Both the position numbers and the translations under genes were made by a program. Under the pieces are notes generated by a model. That model did not search any database. It saw nothing but the letters and a program-made list of their open reading frames with translations, and had not been told where the DNA came from. 20,735 nucleotides of DNA from Chara braunii (lineage: Eukaryota; Streptophyta; Charophyceae; Charales; Characeae), in assembly GCA_003427395.1 (NCBI GenBank), contig BFEA01000909.1:282891-303625 (forward strand), written 5' to 3'. Positions 10,183 to 19,827 of this stretch are shown here, piece after piece; position 1 is the first letter of the stretch; every line of letters starts with the position of its first letter.

Positions 10183-11262
10183 GCTTACCGGACCATATTA
10201 AGCGACGTCCCCGTCGCTTCGCCAAATCAGAAAGCTATGAATTCATCCCCATCCCAAATGGTGACGAGAAACGAGCCAATCCGATTAGCCGACAAACACA
10301 GGGAGAGGCCTTCATCAAACCATGCCTTCACAACTGTATGCTGCTAGGTTTCTAACCCGGGCCTCTCACCGTCAAAAATTAGGACGCTGACATCATAAGT
10401 TCCGAAGACCTTCCCAATCGTCCTCTCCCCGGTCCTAGACAACCTTCGGCTTCTCGTTAGGTGTCCCTAGTCCTGGCAAAAACTAGGGACGCGGGCCTTA
10501 ATCGAGACCTTAGAAGGCACTCTTGCCTTCCTTCTCAAAAATCTCTCGCAATCAAATACCCATAAGTATATACGTATACTTAGGATCCGCTCAGCTCTTT
10601 CTGCAGTCTAGTACAGAAAGGCTAGGTCTCCATCTTGGTCCACCATAGCCTGGCTGATCGGACCAGGACTACGGCCCACTGCATTGTTATTTAACGGAAG
10701 TACCCTCGTTGGTTACGCAACGATAGGTTTTCTCCTGATAAGCATTCAATCAGGATCCCCCCCCAAAATTCCCAACCATCACTATTCCGCGGAGTGATTT
10801 CACTTGGGCGGGCAACCCCCCTTAAACTCTTACCCTGCGGTCCCGCAGCCAGGTTGCGCCGGCTAGTAGCCATCCAATGGGGTTACGCCCTAGAGGTACT
10901 AACTTCTTTTCCGTTAGCTTGGCCTTTCTTCAGTATGTCTCAGAATTAGCACCAGTGGTTAGACGGGGGCGTCGCAAAACAAAATCACTGACCCACTGCG
11001 CGATACGCAGGGATCCGAAGGCATTTACCAGCCCTCACTCAATAGGCATGGCATCCTTCGCACGCGTACAAACAAAATCACCGCTAGATCCACCAGGTCG
11101 TGACCCCTGACTTGATCAGAGCCAGCAGCCACCCATCCTGAGATATCTCTCGCCCTGCACTCATTGCGACTCTCTCAAACATTCCAAACAAAGGTGGCCC
11201 TTTTCGTCAGACTTTATCACCCATCAAACAACTTACCATGCTATACTCAGTTTACTCACCTC
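10183..11262 (-). other. Non-coding 3' internal region, chain of hairpins, no integrase
   Basis: Between the last pol frame and the 3' LTR there is no recognisable coding sequence. From 10200 to 10848 perfect stems follow one another: 10200-10219 (8 bp), 10463-10490 (9 bp), 10513-10530 (7 bp), 10563-10582 (8 bp), 10597-10620 (7 bp), 10636-10665 (6 bp), 10707-10722 (5 bp), 10733-10755 (7 bp), 10771-10807 (two-part stem, 5 plus 6 bp) and 10835-10848 (6 bp). No polypurine tract is visible beside the LTR at 10183. Confidence 0.6.
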
Positions 11263-11715
11263 CTAGGGTGAGTCTTCCAACCATAAATCATCTCCCTCCT
11301 CGAACTCGTTGTCCTGGCTCTCGGGCACTTCGTCCACATTCCCTGTCGGGTTTAACGAGCCTGACTGGTCGAGGCTTTCCTGCAATAACGTGTTGACGAG
11401 GAGATACATTCCTCCCATCAAGTTCTCATGCCGTTCTACTAGTCCAGGTCCTTCCTCAATCGTCCTCACGTCCTCCACCAGGCTATGCGAGCTGGCTAGC
11501 ACTAACTCCATCATCCACTGAACACCCTTACCACCCCAAGGATCCTCCTCTTCAAAGGGTTTGAGGACTAGCTCGGCCCTCCTTTTATACCCATTCGGCG
11601 CTCGCCAGATAGGATAGCCTACACAGCTGGGTACTCGTGGCAACCACTTGTTGATATGAAGACGGACATCTTCTTCCTGGTCCAGAAATCCATTAACTGG
11701 GGGCGTATTCTCCAC
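11263..11715 (-). CDS. Pol segment after RNase H, 150 residues, function unknown
   Basis: In the same frame as RT and RNase H and separated from them by only the TGA at 11737. I see no known domain: a charged protein with EEDVRLHINKWLPRVPSCVG, WRAPNGYKRRAELVL, a putatively helical middle (WMMELVLASSHSLVEDV) and a very acidic end (ESQDNEFEEGDDLWLED). In typical gypsy elements this place holds the linker to integrase, but no HHCC finger, GPF/Y motif or D,D-35-E pattern follows. It was most likely part of the polyprotein rather than its own gene. No ATG start is evident. Confidence 0.55.
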   Translation of the reverse strand: MENTPPVNGFLDQEEDVRLHINKWLPRVPSCVGYPIWRAPNGYKRRAELVLKPFEEEDPWGGKGVQWMMELVLASSHSLVEDVRTIEEGPGLVERHENLMGGMYLLVNTLLQESLDQSGSLNPTGNVDEVPESQDNEFEEGDDLWLEDSP

Positions 11716-11736
11716 TGCCTCACCTTCCTGTTTATC

Positions 11737-12345
11737 TCAGTTGATCCGACTCAGCCCGTCCGCCCGGTTCTTACTACCAGGAATCCGTTCCAATTCGAAA
11801 TTGAACATCCAGATGTACACCAACCATCTGGCAACCGTCGGATCCGATGGAACGTAATTCCTTAGAGAGTAGGCCAGGGCGGTCGGATCCACTCTCAAAA
11901 TAAACCTTCTGCCGAAGATATAATTCCGGAAGATTCGCAGACAATGGAGGATGGCAAGGGTCTCCCTTTTGAACTGAGAGTAGTTCCTCTCCGTCGTACA
12001 GAGAGTCCGACTCTCAAATCGCAAGGGCCTTTCCTTTCCTTCCATGTCTGCCTGGATTAGAACTCCTCCTTAGGCAGTTGGCCCCGGATCCGTTTCGACA
12101 ATGAAGGGTCGTGTCTTCATGGCATCATAATCTGGCGCTCCTAACAGCAAACCTCCTTCTCGAAACTCCTCCTTCATTCTGGCCACCACCTCTTCTTGTT
12201 CTTCACCCCAAACCCATTCCTGATCCTGACAGACTAACTTCCTCAGGTGCTCAGTCTTAGCGGCAAAGTTCTTGATGGAGACCCTCCAAAACCCACACGT
12301 ACCAGGGAAGCTCCTGACATCAGTTATTGAGTGGAACGGAACCGG
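11737..12345 (-). pseudogene. pol: Pol RT thumb/connection and RNase H
   Basis: In the same frame as RT. It begins after the TGA at 12346 with FHSITDVRSFPGTCGFWRV, the region that follows RT in Ty3/gypsy pol. RNase H follows with FIVETDPGPTA, then a TAA at 12070-12072, GGVLIQADMEGKERPLRFES, YSQFKRETLAILHCL (second acidic residue), FILRVDPTAL (third) and NRADGLSRI at the end. RNase H would remove the RNA strand during cDNA synthesis. A TGA at 11737 closes the frame. The GxVLxQ block and the ADGLSR ending are the usual marks of Ty3-type RNase H. Confidence 0.8.
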
Positions 12346-13485
12346 TCACTCAATAATCTTGTCCGTCTTCTTCCCATCCGGCCTTCGGCCCTTTTCGCTG
12401 CAGACGAACCCCAAGATAGTCGCTTCCCTCATGCAGTGTCTGGATTTGGCCCCGCTCGCCGTAAGGTTATGCTCCTCGAGCAGGCTCAGGACTTTTTCGA
12501 GGTCCTGGATATGCTTCCAGACAAAGCGCCTCACCCCTGGCGAGACTTCGTCGCTTTCCTTCACTGCCGGCCCCTTCACCGCCAAGTCATCGATGTATGG
12601 CTGTGTGATATGGGGGCTGAGTGACTGCATAACTCGAATCATGGCTCGTTGGACCATTGCTACCGCGTTGGTCCACCCTTGTGGGGCCACGTTCATGTGG
12701 ATTAATCCTCACGGCGTGTGCATAGCCGTCACCGGCCTATCCGGCGGGTAGACTGGAAACTGATCGTATCCTGAGTAAAGGTCTATAAGCGAAATTATAG
12801 GCCTTCCAGCAGAGGATTCCGACAACGTGTCCGCATTGGGCAATCCTCCAGCATCCCGCACGGTCACCGCATTCAGCCTCTGCAAATCCTGCACCCACCG
12901 CAGTGTCCCATTAGGCTTAATGAAGCAGAACCACGGGGACGCATATGGTCCATTCGAATAGTCGGCGACGTGCGTACGTATCTTGCCGTCGAGGTAATCC
13001 ACCACCTTCGTTTCCTCGTCAGGATTTGGATACTGCGCCCCTCTCAAGTTCCAAGGCTCGTGTGGTGCGGATCATAGGTATCTTGTCCACATCCAACCTG
13101 CCACGCTCCTCGTCACTAAACGCATAGGCGCGGTGCCTCCTCTTCAACAATTCCTCCATCAATGTCCGCTCCTGAGGCAGCAGGAAGTCGGGCTCTCCTA
13201 TGATCAATTTCCCCTCGTTCCCATACGACACGGCCGTGCTAGAGCACTCTCCCTCATTTGCCGTATCAACCCTCGTTCCCTCTTGTAATATGCTTCCTCG
13301 TCTTTTGTAACGAGGACGGGAACCGGGCGACACTTCTTGTCAACCGTCTTGTACCGCCTTTGGGAACCCTGCTTGATCCGCCCCCTAAAAAAAGCCGACT
13401 CACAGATTACGCAAGCGCTGATGCGGGGCTCCTCCCGCCGCCCGGAAGGCGATATACCGGCTCCAATCTTCTTGCATCGGGGCAT
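12346..13485 (-). pseudogene. pol: Pol reverse transcriptase, broken
   Basis: Reverse transcriptase copies the element RNA to DNA. The reading must be followed through three frames: from 13485 in one frame (ACVICESAFFRGRIKQGSQ), a shift near 13247-13256, another near 13063-13068, then a long frame from 13047. RT blocks seen are SPWFCFIKPNGTLRWVQDLQ, ISLIDLYSGYDQ (first catalytic Asp), MNVAPQGWTNA and PYIDDLAVKG with the YIDD active site at 12583-12597. A TGA at 12709-12711 sits between the palm blocks and another TGA at 12346 ends the frame. The same frame continues directly into RNase H. The catalytic aspartates are all still present, so loss of function comes from stops and shifts only. Confidence 0.85.
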
Positions 13486-14918
13486 TCCAAAACTTGCTCC
13501 CTCAAGGCCTGGATAGCATCCGGGTCTGCCATTTCATGTGCGGCCACCAAGTCCATGTCTTTCCCGATAACTGACAGGCTGAGGGAAAATGCCTCCCCCC
13601 TCTCTCCCGCTTCTGGCTCTGCCCGGAGCCTCCGGCATTCACCTTCTGATTCTTCGATTGTGAACGATCCTGGATTGGGCCGGTTCCTTATGCTTCTCGG
13701 CCCCGTGTTTCTGCAGGTAATTATTTCATAATTCCCGCAGGCAGGGTCACATAGGAGAAGGATTAGAGTCCCGTCATGCTTGTTGAACATCACGGTCTCT
13801 GTCCTACTTAGGAACGATCTCCCTAGGAGGATTCCATGATCCACGTCGGACATTATGAAGAAGCATGCCTTGGCCTTCACCTTTCCAACCTCGATGAGCA
13901 CATTCGAGACTGTCCCGCAAAACACGGCCTTAGAGATGGCTTCATGCAGAATATCGCGGCCAGAGCGGTCTATATCCTGCCCGAATTTGATTGCGTTCGC
14001 CTCCCGAATGATGTTTATTTCGGCCCCGGTGTCCACCATTGCCGCACACTTGGAGCCCTTTACCACCAGATCCACCGTGACGCAAGCCACACACTTCCAA
14101 TCCATCTTCGTGTCTGATTCTGCCCACTCTGCCTCCTTGGGCAGGATCGTGCCCAGATGGACATTGGGCACCAGGCGTCGTGGTAACCTGTCTTTCAATT
14201 CATCGCGGAGCCGCGGGGCTGACGCCAGGATATCCTTCAAGGTCATGAGGTCATTATGCCCTTCTAGCAGCCTGTCAATCACCCGCTCTACATCAAACCC
14301 CTCTTCCAACCGAACCGCGTACTTTTTCTTTTTGGGCGGTCCGTCACCCATTACCAGCTCGGCCTCCTCCCTAGTTCCTTTCCTCCTTGCCCGCTGCTCC
14401 GCTTTCTGATCCTCTTCCCGGAGCAGCCTCTCGTCTTCTTCCTCTTCATCATCGTCATCCTCCACTTCCGCCATCTCCTTTCTTTTTCCTGGCTCCTGCT
14501 CCCTCCTCGGAGGTTCTTGGCTGGCGCTGGCTTTGGCTTGACTTCTCGTTCGTGCTGCCTGCGCCAGCCGAGCCTGCGGAGTGAAGGGTCTCCCCATCAT
14601 TCCCGATTGTGGGCATGACCCCACCACATTAAATCTGGGTCGCCCAGGCGCTGATTCCGGAACGGAGTCGTTGAGGAACACCTTGGGGATGCTAGACTTC
14701 CATTTCCTCACTTCCTCACAGAGGCCCACCAACTTCTGTTGGTACCTCCCCATCTTATCCAACAGGTCCTCCATTTTCCCCAACAAGACGGACGGAGGTT
14801 CCATCCTTTCTTCCTCATTCTCGTCATCTGACTCGATGATTATGGATTCTTCCCTCTTACTTCCTCCTCGTAGCCCTTGAGTCGCTTCCTCATCGCTCCC
14901 CACTTCCTCTACCCCCAA
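13407..14918 (-). pseudogene. pol: Pol N-terminal part with aspartic protease
   Basis: A 503-residue open frame. Residues 1-260 are charged and probably disordered: an acidic start, a stretch with LLDKMGRYQQKLVGLCEEV that could form a coiled coil, then DDDDEEEEDE and a basic PPKKKK patch. The protease follows: AAMVDTGAEINII places the catalytic DTG at residues 296-298, and GILLGRSFL is the second conserved block of retropepsins. The protease would cut the Gag-Pol polyprotein. The open frame begins with TTG and no ATG is in place. It sits just after a five-C run (plus 14912-14916), one frame away from the end of gag, so the original was probably reached by a frameshift or by a now-broken fusion. 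The 3' end of the frame is artificial: homology-like sequence moves to another frame near 13432-13450. Confidence 0.8.
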
Positions 14919-14940
14919 TCGGTGGTTCTTCCTTTTCGTG

Positions 14941-16577
14941 CTATAACATGAATTCCTCTATCCCCACCGACGGCCCTTCCTTCCCCTGCCATAGCCTGAA
15001 CATGGCAGGGGGTGGCGGCCCAGCTGCCGCCCTGCGTTGGGCTTCCGCCCTCACTCCTCCAAGCCTTCTATCAATGGCCTCCCCAAACTGATCGTAAATG
15101 TTCCCATCCATAGTGGAGGAAATCAGCCCGCTCCTCTCGTTTTCCCGTCCTATATTACAGAACCTTATAGTGTGGCCTTGTTGGTCACAATGTTGGCATA
15201 TGGCCGTCCTCCAGTCAAAACGGGGTTTTCCATACCCCTGACTTCCCTGATCCCCCTGGCCTTGATACCCCTGGCCTTGGTACCCCTGGCCTTGATTCGC
15301 TTGGTCTTGGTACCCCTGGCCTCGGTACCCCTGGCCTTGATTCCCTTGGCCTTGGTACCCCTGGCCTTTATCATTCCATTGCCTTCCTCTTCTGCCGCCA
15401 TTCCTGCCTCGCCCCCTTCCTCCACCCCTCCCTCCGTTGCCTTGATTGCCCTACCCCTGGTTCCCACCTCTAGCCACGCTTCCCTGTGAACTGGGAGCGG
15501 GCGACGGCGGCAAGGCCACAGGCTGGGCCTGGGCTGCGGGGTAGATGGGTGGCGGCATACTCGTTTGCGGTCCGGCTACTAGTGGCAGGCTACCCCATGG
15601 TACGATTGCATTGATCACCAGCCAGGGCCACTGTCCGTAGGAGGGTGCCCCTCCTTGTGAGGGGCCCGCACTTGACGATGGCGCCGCCACACTTGGAGGA
15701 GCCGCCGCCAAAGCCTGAGGCGCTTACCCCTTTCCTGACCCCTGCCCACCTTGCGCTAACTTACGCAGTTTGCGCTGGGCCTTCGTCAGGTGCAGTGGTA
15801 CTGACTCTTCCTCTTCCCAAAGCTCCTCATCAACGACCTCTTCCACCACTGGCTCCTTCCCTTTCACCTGGACAGTTGTCACTACCCTCCTTTGCACCAT
15901 CCGCTCTGTCGCATACCCCAGCTGTGCCAACACGTCTCTAACAATCCTTTTAACCCCGGGGGTCCCAGAAGCGGTCGCATCTCTTTCCTTTCTCTTCTGC
16001 TGTTGCAGGCGTTCCTGACGTTGCTCCACTTGATCCAGACATCCAACTTCCACCCCTCTATCAATGGTGGCCTAAGTGAGCTTGGTGCTACCCCCTCCGA
16101 CGCTGGGAGTAGCCCCAAGAAAATGGCGCACTGCGCCTGCTCTAAAATCCCACGGATGTTCCACGCCCTCTTCTTAAATTCCTGAACAAAGGCCCCTATC
16201 ATCGTAAAATCCTCTTTGTTCATTGCCTCAAGGTCCGAAGTGGTCAACAGTCCATCTCCCAGGCGGTACTTCCTCTGCATTCCCTCCTTGAATCTTTCCC
16301 AGCTACCTTGGGCCGCGTCTATAACTTTCTTCACTTTTTGGTGGTGGTTGTGGAGGATATACTGAAGAATGCTTCTAAACTTTACAACGTCCGACCGCCC
16401 GACCAGAGCTTGTTCCACCCGCTCCTGCCATTCTGAGACTCTCTCCCCACAAAAATGGAAGGTATCGACCTTGGGGATATTGCTCGGATTTCTTTCATGT
16501 CTGTCAATAGCCGCAATGAGGTCATCGCGCGTCAGGCCCTTCTTGGGACCACTCGATGCGCCGCCGCCCTGCGACAT
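14941..16577 (-). pseudogene. gag: Gag (capsid and CCHC nucleocapsid), broken
   Basis: Gag forms the retrotransposon particle and packages its RNA. The start ATG (16577) opens MSQGGGASSG, then a capsid-like region with SEWQERVEQAL and WERFKEGMQRKYRLGDG, up to LGLLPASEG. A one-base shift follows at a run of five C (plus strand 16091-16095). The next frame continues with VEVGCLDQVEQRQ, a basic stretch, an acidic stretch (EEVVDEELWEEEE), a Pro/Ala-rich part, a Gly/Gln/Tyr-rich repeat and one zinc knuckle, C-X2-C-X4-H-X4-C (CQHCDQQGHTIRFC), at 15157-15198. In-frame stops are at 16072 (TAG), 15724 (TAA), 15451 (TAG) and 14941 (TAG). The continuous homology-like reading through these stops makes decay more likely than several small genes. 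The last stop may be the natural end or a broken gag-pol junction. Confidence 0.8.
15251..15368 (-). repeat. 18-bp coding repeat encoding Gly-Gln-Gly-Tyr-Gln units
   Basis: About six to seven imperfect 18-bp units encode GQGYQ(G) variants just before the Gag zinc knuckle. On the plus strand each unit contains CCCCTGGCCTTG. Such low-complexity RGG/GQ-type tails bind RNA in many nucleocapsid-like proteins; here that role is inferred. Confidence 0.8.
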
Positions 16578-16854
16578 CTTACCAGACCTTTCTCTTCAAG
16601 CTCCCTGACAAGAGAAAAACAAACACATCCCCGTATTCAGCATTACACCTTGACCGGTCTAATCCACTCGCTCTACCTAACCCTTACTACAACCTTCACC
16701 CAATGCTAACACGATCGTCCCTCACGCTTTTTCTAGCCCACATAGGTAAACCTTCTTTCCTAAACTTAGTCTCGTCATTTCCTTTATGCCTTCTCTCGTT
16801 CACTTCTCATACCTGGATGTCGTTCACCCAGGGACAACGGTAGGCTTTTCGTTA

Positions 16855-16872
16855 TCCCCGGCAACGACGCCA
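16855..16872 (-). other. Primer binding site, tRNA-Asp type
   Basis: In element sense the site reads TGGCGTCGTTGCCGGGGA, two bases after the LTR end. It matches the complement of the 3' end of plant tRNA-Asp(GUC), including CCA, at 17 of 18 bases. The mismatch is a C-to-T in a CG context. Its position next to the right LTR fixes the orientation of the element as minus strand. The tRNA 3' end is recalled from general knowledge. Confidence 0.85.
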
Positions 16873-17340
16873 CCTGTCGACCGCATCGGTCCGGCACCGC
16901 ATGGGGCAACGCGGGACCCTCCCGGCCGCGTCACGCAGGAGTTGGTTTAAATCCTCGTCGCAAATATACTTGGAGCTTCCGCAAACCGTTCCGGCCGAGT
17001 GCGCCAGCCTTACCTCTCGCGATACCCTACGACAGGATAGGGCCTGCCCGAGGCACGACTTACCTACACCTTACGGGAGCTGTCACCTCCCTTGAGTGGG
17101 CGTATCCCTGCCGAGCTACCAGTCCACAATACGAAAGCTAATCAGTTGCAATCGCAGAGGTGGACCAGCCGAGGGCATTTCTCGTTTGCTGTAGCATAGG
17201 GGGTACGCGCGGTAGTATGCCTATCGGACCCGCACGCGAAACGACATCTAGGGGAGGCTGAAGTCCCAAGCGCGGCTCGTCGTCGGTCGACTAGGATGTA
17301 TCCCACACACCACGCGCACACCACTCTACGAACACAAAAA

Positions 17341-17364
17341 TAAAACACACACACACACACACGC
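17341..17364. repeat. AC microsatellite (right LTR)
   Basis: A pure AC run, a few units longer than the matching tract in the left LTR. Confidence 0.8.
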
Positions 17365-17848
17365 AAATGAAACGACACAACACAAATAACGCGACAACGC
17401 TCCTAGCCCCTCGCTAGCCGTCCGATAATTTTCCAATGCGGAAACCGAATAGGTGTCACGCGCGAGACTTAGTATAAAACCGCGCGGACGCGGGGCTAAC
17501 TCAGATCGACTCGCAATGCAAGCGTACGCAAGCAGTCGCAATGCTGGCGTACTATGTAATGCCCACAATCAAGCGGTCCCTCGTGGATCCGAGTACCGCC
17601 TATGACACTCAAGTGTCAGACTCGAAGTGTCGTGAGGGTCTAATCCTTCACGACATTGCACGGCTGAAGGAATAGTCGTGCAGCCGCCGCGAGACCTCCG
17701 GCCTTTGGTCTGAGCGTCTCGGTAGGCAAGGCAAATAGGCTCTGCGCGGGCGCAGGTTCCTTCCCTGTAGAGTCTAGGGCTAGGGATGTCCTCGACAAGG
17801 ACCTCGAATCCCGGCCCAGGACCAACGCCGGACTATAAAAGTCTCTAA

Positions 17849-17945
17849 AAAGCACAAATTCAGTAGGCCTCTCAAATAATCCGGTTAACCCTTACGCACA
17901 AATACAGTAGGGGATCTCCCTTTTTTCTCGAATCTCGTCTAGAAA
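17849..17945. repeat. Local duplications specific to the right LTR
   Basis: Segment 17879-17910 repeats at 17973-18004 (offset 94), 17852-17878 resembles 17990-18016, and AGGGGATCTCCC occurs at both 17909 and 17945. The left LTR has only one version, so roughly 90 bp were added in this copy. Confidence 0.75.
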
Positions 17946-18435
17946 GGGGATCTCCCTTCTCTCTCAGCCATAATCCGGTTAACCCTTAAGCACAAATATA
18001 GTAGGCCTCTCAAATACTCAGGGTACTCGTAAATATATGAGGGTTAATTTTATGGGACGATCACTTCTCACAGTCACAGTGGGGGTTCCTCTCTGCCATA
18101 TGTATATTTATGTGAGCGCAGACCGTCAAAATCCCAAGTCCGAATCACCAAGCATACTTGCAATCACATCAGAGATTCAACCAGAGGCCCACGCACTACA
18201 CGGGGTCAACCCTAACCATCTGCAACACTCATACCCCTCGCTTTAGCCATGCAAGCCCCAACCTCCTGTCCAGCCAACCTTAATTAAATACTCAGTACCT
18301 TTGTTAAATGCCCATTTAATAAAAGTATGGGTAAAACCTTAACGAAACATTGAAATCACCAGGGCTAAAGCCTTTTAGGTTGAGTGTGGAAGGTGAGTTG
18401 GAATTGAGACGTAGACCGACGAATCGGCAACCGAC

Positions 18436-18454
18436 CTGTTATCAGTGATAACAG
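18436..18454. repeat. 19-bp perfect palindrome (right LTR)
   Basis: Identical to 3856-3874 while surrounding sequence differs. Confidence 0.7.
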
Positions 18455-18741
18455 AAGGTGATCTTCAAGGGATCAAACTGGATCTAGTCCTGAACTTGGA
18501 TCAAATGATCAAAGGACCTGTAACACACGGCAGACCAATCCCCAAGCTAAGATCATAAGTGTATGGAGAATACAACTCCATAATACATCCTCACTCTAAA
18601 TCTTCTTATAAGCTAAACCTAAGTCTACCTCTAAGTCAGTGCTTAAGCCAAAGGTAGACCAACTGCTGAATCTCCCCTATTCAGGGTGGATCGCCTAAAT
18701 CGCCACCTGTCAAAATATAATCTATTTCCTCTAAACTAGAA

Positions 18742-19122
18742 AAATTTCGGCAGCGCTTCCCGTAGGAGAAGTGCCTCTCCAGAATTTATATAAATCCATA
18801 TATGAAAGCAGAGGTAAATATCTAACTTTGAAAAGTCAACTATGTCTAACTTCATAAAAATAGCAGAAATTTTGGTTGCACTCCCTTTAGAGAGGGAGGC
18901 TTTCCAGATTTATAATAAGTCTAATATGAAGGCAAAAATAATCTCTAACTCTGGAAAGTCAAATTTTGTCTAACTTCCTGATATAGTATAAATTTGGGCG
19001 GCACTCCCTTTAGAAAGTGAGACTTCCTAGATTTATACTAAGTCAGATACGAACCCAAAAGAAGACTTGAGTTCAATTTTGGACCAGATTTAACTAACTC
19101 CTTAGCTTTGCAGAAATTTCGG
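18742..19122. repeat. Right-LTR copy of the 124-bp hairpin array, cut in unit 4
   Basis: Hairpins at 18742-18787, 18867-18911 and 18990-19034 match left units 1 to 3. Unit 4 starts at 19114 and stops after AAATTTCGG, where sequence equivalent to left position about 9480 begins. Confidence 0.8.
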
Positions 19123-19796
19123 GCGTCTCTAACTCCCTCAATGGCAAAACCAAGGGGGATAACCCCACGGCCCTCAACCCCATCGGCTTCTCTCTCGATG
19201 CTTCGCTGCCGCTGCGTCGACGCTCGCCAGCCTTGACGCCCGAACCTTCGTAGTGTCTGTCCCCTACCGTAACCAATAGGGCTAAGCCCAAGCCTGAGAC
19301 TGAGCTCCGCAGAATACCGTATAGGCAGTGCGGCGCGGCGCTTTGGGCCAACAAACCGGCTGTGCGGCTCCCAGTGCCCGCGCCGGTTTGCTTATACTAT
19401 GTCATAATTGCCCCGCGCGCCATCCTACGACACCCCGCTCACCGCACGAAGTCGCGCCGTCGTTGCCGATGCCGTCGCCGGGGTCGTTCTCCGCACTCGA
19501 GTTCGACTCTGGCAAATGTATCCATCGAAAGAACATATCCCCTAATTCCTGCTTAATGAAATATAAATAAATATTAATAATACTACTAAACAAGATGACC
19601 AATGACGACCGATGTCCGCGCCGGCTTTATGATCAACAGAAGAAAAGAATCACGCGCGCCTTAAACCTGCGCGTCCACGCACTCTCACTGTAGTCAATCA
19701 TTTAATCAACGTAATTCACAGACACAGTCGCGCCTAGCGCGGTATACTTAACTTTAAACGAAGATCGTTTTCTGCCACTTGCATAATACAGGGCGG

Positions 19797-19814
19797 ATAC
19801 CCTTGTAAGGGTAT
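19797..19814. repeat. Inverted repeat near LTR end (right copy)
   Basis: ATACCCTTGTAAGGGTAT, identical to 10154-10171. Being so near the terminus, it could be part of the end recognised during integration or a fold in the U3 region; this is inference. Confidence 0.65.
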
Positions 19815-19827
19815 TCGCGCCGACAGC

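Larger units (their letters stand above)
2379..19825 (-). mobile_element. Defective Ty3/gypsy-type LTR retrotransposon
   Basis: The outer and inner ends of the two long direct repeats agree, giving an element of about 17.4 kb. LTR termini in element sense are TGTCG...CGACA. Order in element sense: 5' LTR (19825-16875), two-base spacer, PBS, 277-base leader, gag, protease, RT, RNase H, 150-residue segment, non-coding region, 3' LTR (10182-2379). Protease before RT and RNase H, the CCHC gag and the YIDD RT support Ty3/gypsy. I cannot find an integrase, so gypsy order is not proven by its position. All coding parts carry stops or frameshifts, so it cannot be autonomous. The five bases outside each end (agcgt on the left, gcgca on the right) do not match; the nearest match is gcgt/gcgc. 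Confidence 0.85.
16875..19825 (-). repeat. Right LTR (5' LTR in element sense), internally deleted
   Basis: This copy is 2.95 kb. It aligns end to end with the left LTR except for a missing block of about 4.9 kb at 19123 and about 90 extra bases near 17850-17945. In the first ~255 aligned bases I count 17 differences, mostly transitions, or about 7%. It is the copy next to the PBS, so it is the 5' LTR and would carry the promoter used for gag-pol. Confidence 0.85.

Noticed and set aside
10691-10873. Minus-strand open frame as an integrase remnant
   Set aside because: No HHCC finger, catalytic DDE pattern or GPF/Y motif is seen. The frame lies over the hairpin-rich non-coding region.
12272-12751. 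Plus-strand open frame of 159 codons over RT
   Set aside because: It is opposite the RT frame, which contains the YIDD active site and neighbouring RT blocks. The plus frame has no motif.
15037-15489. Plus-strand open frame with repeated Leu-Ala-Leu-Ile-Pro
   Set aside because: It is the antisense shadow of the 18-bp Gly-Gln-Tyr repeat in gag.
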